Of a stretch of 8,567 nt of DNA, positions 5,921-8,567 are shown one piece after another (the first letter of the stretch is position 1; each line of letters opens with the position of its first letter). This stretch comes from Bacteroidales bacterium (lineage in GTDB: Bacteria > Bacteroidota > Bacteroidia > Bacteroidales > ML635J-15). The stretch spans positions 1-8,567 of the forward strand of contig JAQVPT010000149.1 in assembly GCA_028701945.1 (NCBI GenBank), read 5' to 3'. The notes under the pieces are model-generated. The model ran no database searches and was not told where the DNA came from. It was given only the letters and a program-made list of their open reading frames with translations. The position numbers and the translations under genes were made by a program.

Positions 5921-5960
5921 AATATTCTAATTAAATACTTACTAACTAAAAATTATTTTT

Positions 5961-6836
5961 ATGGAAATGCAATATTATTTTATTATCGGAGCACTTGTGC
6001 TCGCTTTCTTAATTTCAGGTATCAGAATCATTCGACCAACTCACAGAGGTTTAATTGAAAGACTTGGAAGGTACAACAAGTATGCAAATCCGGGTTTTCA
6101 TTGGATTATTCCTGGAATCGACAAATTGTATAGAGTAAATACTACCGAACAAATGGTTGATGCACAGCCTCAGGAAATTATTACAAACGATAATCTTAAT
6201 GCAAGTGTGGACGCTCAAGTTTATTTTAAAGTAAACATGGATGAAGAAAGTGTTAAAAGCTCACAGTATAATGTGGATAATTATCAGTGGCAGATTGTTA
6301 ATCTTGCACGTACAACTTTGAGGAATATCATTGGAACTTTAACACTAAAATCTGCAAATAGCGAACGTGGGAAAATTAATGCAGAACTACATAGAACTTT
6401 ATGTGATGAGACTAAAACTTGGGGTATCGATATTGTACGTACTGAATTAAAGCAAATTGACCCCCCAAGTGACGTTCAAGATACTATGAACAAGGTTGTT
6501 AAAGCAGAAAATGAAAAAATTGCAGCTATCGATTATGCAACCGCTGCTGAAACATCTGCTGATGGAACAAAACGTTCTAAAATTAAAGAAGCTGAAGGTT
6601 ATAAACGAGCAAAAATTCTTCATGCTGAAGGTGAAGCAGAAGCTATAAAATTAGTTAATGAGGCTGCTGATAAATATTTTATTGGTAATGCTCAAATTTT
6701 AAAGAAATTAGAAACTCTTGAGATTGCTCTTAAAGATAATGCTAAAATTGTTGTTCCAACTGGCTCAGATCTTGTAAATGTTATTGGAGATATGGCAGGA
6801 ATTTTACCAATTGATAGAAAAAAAAATAAAGAATAA
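5961..6836 (+). CDS. Stomatin/QmcA-like SPFH-domain membrane protein
   Basis: Membrane-anchored SPFH (Band 7) protein of 291 aa. Residues 5-24 are a single N-terminal membrane segment. The SPFH domain follows: RIIRPTHRGLIERLGRY (22-38), NPGFHWIIPGIDKLYRV, QPQEIITNDNLNASVDAQVYFKV (69-91) and LRNIIGTLTLKSANSERGKIN (120-140), then WGIDIVRTELKQIDPP. Residues about 177-240 are a charged Ala/Glu/Lys-rich coiled coil (KAENEKIAA, AEGYKRAKILHAEGEAEAIK), as in stomatin and QmcA. The family forms ring or cage oligomers on the membrane and modulates proteases and membrane domains. Many bacterial stomatins are next to an NfeD gene; none is present here. It has its own promoter-like element and terminator, so it is probably a single-gene transcript. 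The family is secure; the partner is unknown. Confidence 0.94.
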   Translation: MEMQYYFIIGALVLAFLISGIRIIRPTHRGLIERLGRYNKYANPGFHWIIPGIDKLYRVNTTEQMVDAQPQEIITNDNLNASVDAQVYFKVNMDEESVKSSQYNVDNYQWQIVNLARTTLRNIIGTLTLKSANSERGKINAELHRTLCDETKTWGIDIVRTELKQIDPPSDVQDTMNKVVKAENEKIAAIDYATAAETSADGTKRSKIKEAEGYKRAKILHAEGEAEAIKLVNEAADKYFIGNAQILKKLETLEIALKDNAKIVVPTGSDLVNVIGDMAGILPIDRKKNKE

Positions 6837-6851
6837 GTTTAATTAAATTTT

Positions 6852-6883
6852 AAAAAGCAGAACTTATGATTCTGCTTTTTTTT
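6852..6883 (+). terminator. Intrinsic terminator of the stomatin-like gene
   Basis: AAAAAGCAGAA (6852-6862) pairs with TTCTGCTTTTT (6870-6880) as a perfect 11-bp stem with a 7-base loop, ending in a run of eight T (6876-6883). It lies 15 bases after the stop codon at 6834-6836. The A tract on the left arm means it could also work in the other direction. Confidence 0.85.
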
Positions 6884-6888
6884 ATGTT

Positions 6889-6896
6889 TATTTTTG
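6889..6896 (+). promoter_or_regulatory. Possible -7 element of the lipoprotein gene (TATTTTTG)
   Basis: TATTTTTG matches TAnnTTTG exactly and lies just after the terminator, giving a leader of about 120 bases before the ATG at 7023. The upstream -33 zone would fall in the terminator stem and shows no TTG. The long leader has an A-rich end (aaaataaaaataaaaacaa) typical of Bacteroidota translation starts. A promoter nearer the gene may have been missed. Confidence 0.3.
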
Positions 6897-7022
6897 CTGA
6901 TAAACTATTGATGGCGTGGTTTTTGAAAACGACAGACAAGATATGTGGAGCTGTAACCATAAAAAAAATCAGGGTGTATCTGAAAAACCTTAAGAGTAGG
7001 GAAAATAAAAATAAAAACAAAT

Positions 7023-8486
7023 ATGAAAAATATGAAATTAAAAACATTGACAACAAGTGTTTTATTGCTGGCGTTTGGTTGTTTTCTTGTGATGGGAACT
7101 AGCTCTTGCAAAAAAGAGGATGACAATGCTGATGACAATGCAGATAAAAACTATGTTTTATTAATCGAAAACGGAGCACAAAGAATTAATCCAAATCAAT
7201 CGGTTAGTTACTCTGCAAAACTTATTGATAAAGAAGGTAATGCAACTGATGCCGGAAATGTAACCTGGAAAACATCATCATCAGGCATTGCTACTATTTC
7301 TTCTAGTGGTGTAATTTCAGTTGTTGCTGAAGGTACTGTAACAATTACCGCTTCTGTAACAATTGATGGTGTTACTATTAATGCAACTGCACCTTTAGGT
7401 ATTTATGTACCTTCTTTATTTACTGTTGCACCTTGTGCAATTCTTTACGAAGTTGGCGGTTCAATTCAATTAGACGCAATACATTTAACAGCGACAGGAG
7501 CTGATGAACCTACATGTTCTTATGTTTCTAGCGATGCATCTGTAGCTTCTGTTTCGAACAGCGGATTGGTCTCTTTTAATAAGGCTGGTAGTTGTTATAT
7601 TACTGTTACTGCAACTAGTATTCAAGGTAATCCTGTAAATATTGTTCCAGTTCAAGTAATTGCTCCTTATACAGTTAAATTACCGGTTGTTAAAGTTGAC
7701 ATTACGCCGTCATCTGCTGATTTATTTCAAAACGAAACCGTTCAATTAACTGCAAAAGCTTACGATTTTGATGGTGCACTTGTTAGCGGAAAAACTCCAA
7801 CATGGACTACAGCTGATGCAAGTATTGTTACAGTAAATAGTTCTGGTCTTGTAACACCTGTAAATCCTGGTGAAACATACGTCTATGCAACAATTGACGG
7901 AATGATGGGGCAAGCAAGCTTGGTTGTGAATCCTGATACACTTGTTGTAGTAGAGCCTTTCTATGTTAATATTCCTGCTGGTGGAACACGTCAATTTACT
8001 GCTAAAGCTTATCATATTACTCGTACAACTGCATCCGAATTAACAGGTGTAAACTTTGCTTGGAAAATCCCAACTTATGGTTTTAGTATGTTTGATATTG
8101 CGACTGTTAACAGTTCAGGGCTTGTTACAATGAAAAGTGATGCAATGGCTGGTATGATGACATTTGTTGTTGCTTATGATATTTCAAACCCTTATGTTGG
8201 TGGAGCATCTTCAATTATTGCTGCCATAGCTGATGATTGCGATTGTGGCACAGGTAATCCTTTAGTTGATCATATTACTGTAAATCAGACATCAGTTAAT
8301 TTAAGTTTGATGGGAACTAATATTTTTCAGATTAATGCGGTTGCTTATGATGCATCTAACAATCCTGTAACAGTTGATTTAGTTTACTGTTCTAATAATA
8401 TTATGGCCGCAAGTGTTGATAGTGATGGACAAATTATTGCAGCTAGCGCCAGGCTGCCGAAGAAGCTCGCGTTGCTGCCCGCCTGA
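7023..8486 (+). CDS. Lipoprotein with repeated bacterial Ig-like (Big_2) domains; 3' end cut by a chimeric join
   Basis: Exported lipoprotein, probably surface-exposed. Residues 1-28 are a lipoprotein signal peptide (MKNMKLKTLTTSVLLLAFGC onward) ending GTSS before Cys 29, the lipid-attachment site. An acidic linker made of two tandem 12-base units (7119-7142; DDNADDNA) follows. Four Big_2-like repeats are seen, each ending in a variant of xVASVxSSGLVT: GIATISSSGVIS (88-99), SVASVSNSGLVS (173-184), SIVTVNSSGLVT (267-278) and DIATVNSSGLVT (358-369). A fifth runs from about 416 to AASVDSDGQIIAAS (462-475), where the genuine sequence ends near base 8447. The remaining residues (ARLPKKLALLPA) and the stop at 8484-8486 come from foreign GC-rich DNA, so the true protein continues for an unknown length. 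Big_2 domains serve in adhesion or as spacers; no enzyme domain is seen. ATG 7032 is an alternative start. Confidence 0.85.
   Translation: MKNMKLKTLTTSVLLLAFGCFLVMGTSSCKKEDDNADDNADKNYVLLIENGAQRINPNQSVSYSAKLIDKEGNATDAGNVTWKTSSSGIATISSSGVISVVAEGTVTITASVTIDGVTINATAPLGIYVPSLFTVAPCAILYEVGGSIQLDAIHLTATGADEPTCSYVSSDASVASVSNSGLVSFNKAGSCYITVTATSIQGNPVNIVPVQVIAPYTVKLPVVKVDITPSSADLFQNETVQLTAKAYDFDGALVSGKTPTWTTADASIVTVNSSGLVTPVNPGETYVYATIDGMMGQASLVVNPDTLVVVEPFYVNIPAGGTRQFTAKAYHITRTTASELTGVNFAWKIPTYGFSMFDIATVNSSGLVTMKSDAMAGMMTFVVAYDISNPYVGGASSIIAAIADDCDCGTGNPLVDHITVNQTSVNLSLMGTNIFQINAVAYDASNNPVTVDLVYCSNNIMAASVDSDGQIIAASARLPKKLALLPA
8442..8450. other. Chimeric junction: AT-rich to GC-rich DNA
   Basis: Up to about 8441 the sequence is AT-rich Bacteroidota coding DNA; from about 8450 it is about 69% G+C (81 of 118 bases by hand count). 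The lipoprotein's fifth Ig-like repeat stops mid-strand and a new frame with strong GC at third positions appears on the other strand. GCTAGCGCC at the boundary could belong to either side, so the exact point is uncertain by a few bases. A false join at a contig end is the simplest reading. Confidence 0.85.
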
Positions 8487-8566
8487 TCGACCGAGAGCAC
8501 GGTGGAGTGCGGAATGCGGTCCGGCGCGACGAAGCGGGCGATCTCGTTGACCCGGGCGTCCCATTC
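8448..8566 (-). CDS. Fragment of a coding region from a GC-rich organism, product not recognised
   Basis: On the minus strand, the frame beginning GAA TGG at 8566 is open to the junction and reads EWDARVNEIARFVAPDRIPH, then STVLSVDQAGSNASFFGSLA. About 90% of its codons end in G or C (37 of 41 by hand), against about 64% for the open + strand frame starting at 8450, so this is the likely true frame. It would belong to a high-GC bacterium such as an actinobacterium or proteobacterium. Both ends are cut off, and I do not recognise the family. A different minus-strand frame starting ATG at 8564 is arginine-rich and looks like a shadow. Confidence 0.5.
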
Positions 8567-8567
8567 G

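Larger units (their letters stand above)
5599..5960 (+). other. Spacer of 362 bases: no gene, several inverted repeats
   Basis: No gene-like frame is seen on either strand. In order it holds a 12-base repeat (5602-5613), a near-palindrome ACTTTT/AAAAGT (5633-5650), a long imperfect hairpin (5651-5702), an 8-bp inverted repeat (5719-5758) and a perfect 24-bp palindrome (5764-5787). The final ~100 bases are AT-rich and carry the promoter-like element of the stomatin gene. GCAAAAGCA at 5673-5681 also occurs in the other spacer at 3258-3266, in the same orientation. Confidence 0.7.

Noticed and set aside
6866..7138. Short open frames on both strands between the stomatin and lipoprotein genes
   Set aside because: They are low-complexity K/N or F/I-rich translations of AT-rich spacer, overlapping the terminator and the lipoprotein signal peptide.
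7119..7142. Tandem 12-base units as a CRISPR or VNTR array
   Set aside because: There are only two in-frame copies, encoding an acidic lipoprotein linker; no spacer structure is present.
8442..8447. GCTAGC (NheI site) at the junction as evidence of a cloning join
   Set aside because: The same hexamer occurs naturally at 3035-3040, and one site is weak evidence; an assembly error explains the join equally well.
8379..8564. Minus-strand open frame beginning ATG at 8564
   Set aside because: It is arginine-rich, spans the chimeric junction and is out of frame with the minus-strand frame that has ~90% GC3; it looks like a shadow.

Overview
The window is AT-rich and, apart from its last ~120 bases, reads as one stretch of chromosome from a member of the Bacteroidota. 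The signs are a lipoprotein signal ending in SSCKK, start regions without Shine-Dalgarno sequences, several -7-like TAnnTTTG elements ahead of genes, a LytS/LytTR two-component pair, and an Hpt variant of the HxFKT type. All convincing genes are on the + strand. Genus cannot be told from this sequence.

Layout. (1) 1-1429: the 3' part of a membrane LytS-type histidine kinase, overlapping by four bases (ATGA) its LytTR response regulator. (2) 1442-1491: a long A/T-rich hairpin that overlaps both a promoter-like element and the start of the next gene. (3) 1485-2976: a small single-domain Hpt protein, then, four bases later, an SPFH-domain protein of the YdjI type with a C-terminal GYF_2 domain between proline-rich segments. 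(4) 2977-3409: a spacer with no gene but with repeat-like and hairpin sequence. (5) 3410-5598: a CLC chloride transporter with a C-terminal CBS pair, then a small DUF454/YbaN membrane protein. (6) 5599-5960: a second repeat-rich spacer with a perfect 24-bp GC-rich palindrome and two other inverted repeats. (7) 5961-6883: a stomatin-like SPFH protein with its own promoter-like element and a clear intrinsic terminator. (8) 7023 to about 8447: a lipoprotein with at least four, probably five, bacterial Ig-like (Big_2) repeats.

At about 8442-8450 the sequence changes abruptly to about 69% G+C (hand count), and a different coding frame on the minus strand (about 90% GC at third positions) takes over. 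The fifth Ig-like repeat stops mid-domain there. This is best read as a chimeric join or contamination at a contig end, so the apparent C-terminus and stop codon of the lipoprotein are artefacts.

Functionally, much of the window concerns the cell envelope: a sensor/regulator pair, a phosphotransfer protein, two membrane-scaffold (SPFH) proteins, an anion transporter, a small membrane protein and a surface lipoprotein. That these form one pathway is an inference from neighbourhood only. I see no mobile-element gene, tRNA, rRNA or CRISPR array, and no strong case for a wholly new system. The most unusual items are the Hpt–SPFH-GYF pair, the hairpin at the Hpt start, the repeat-rich spacers around the CLC–YbaN pair, and the chimeric end.
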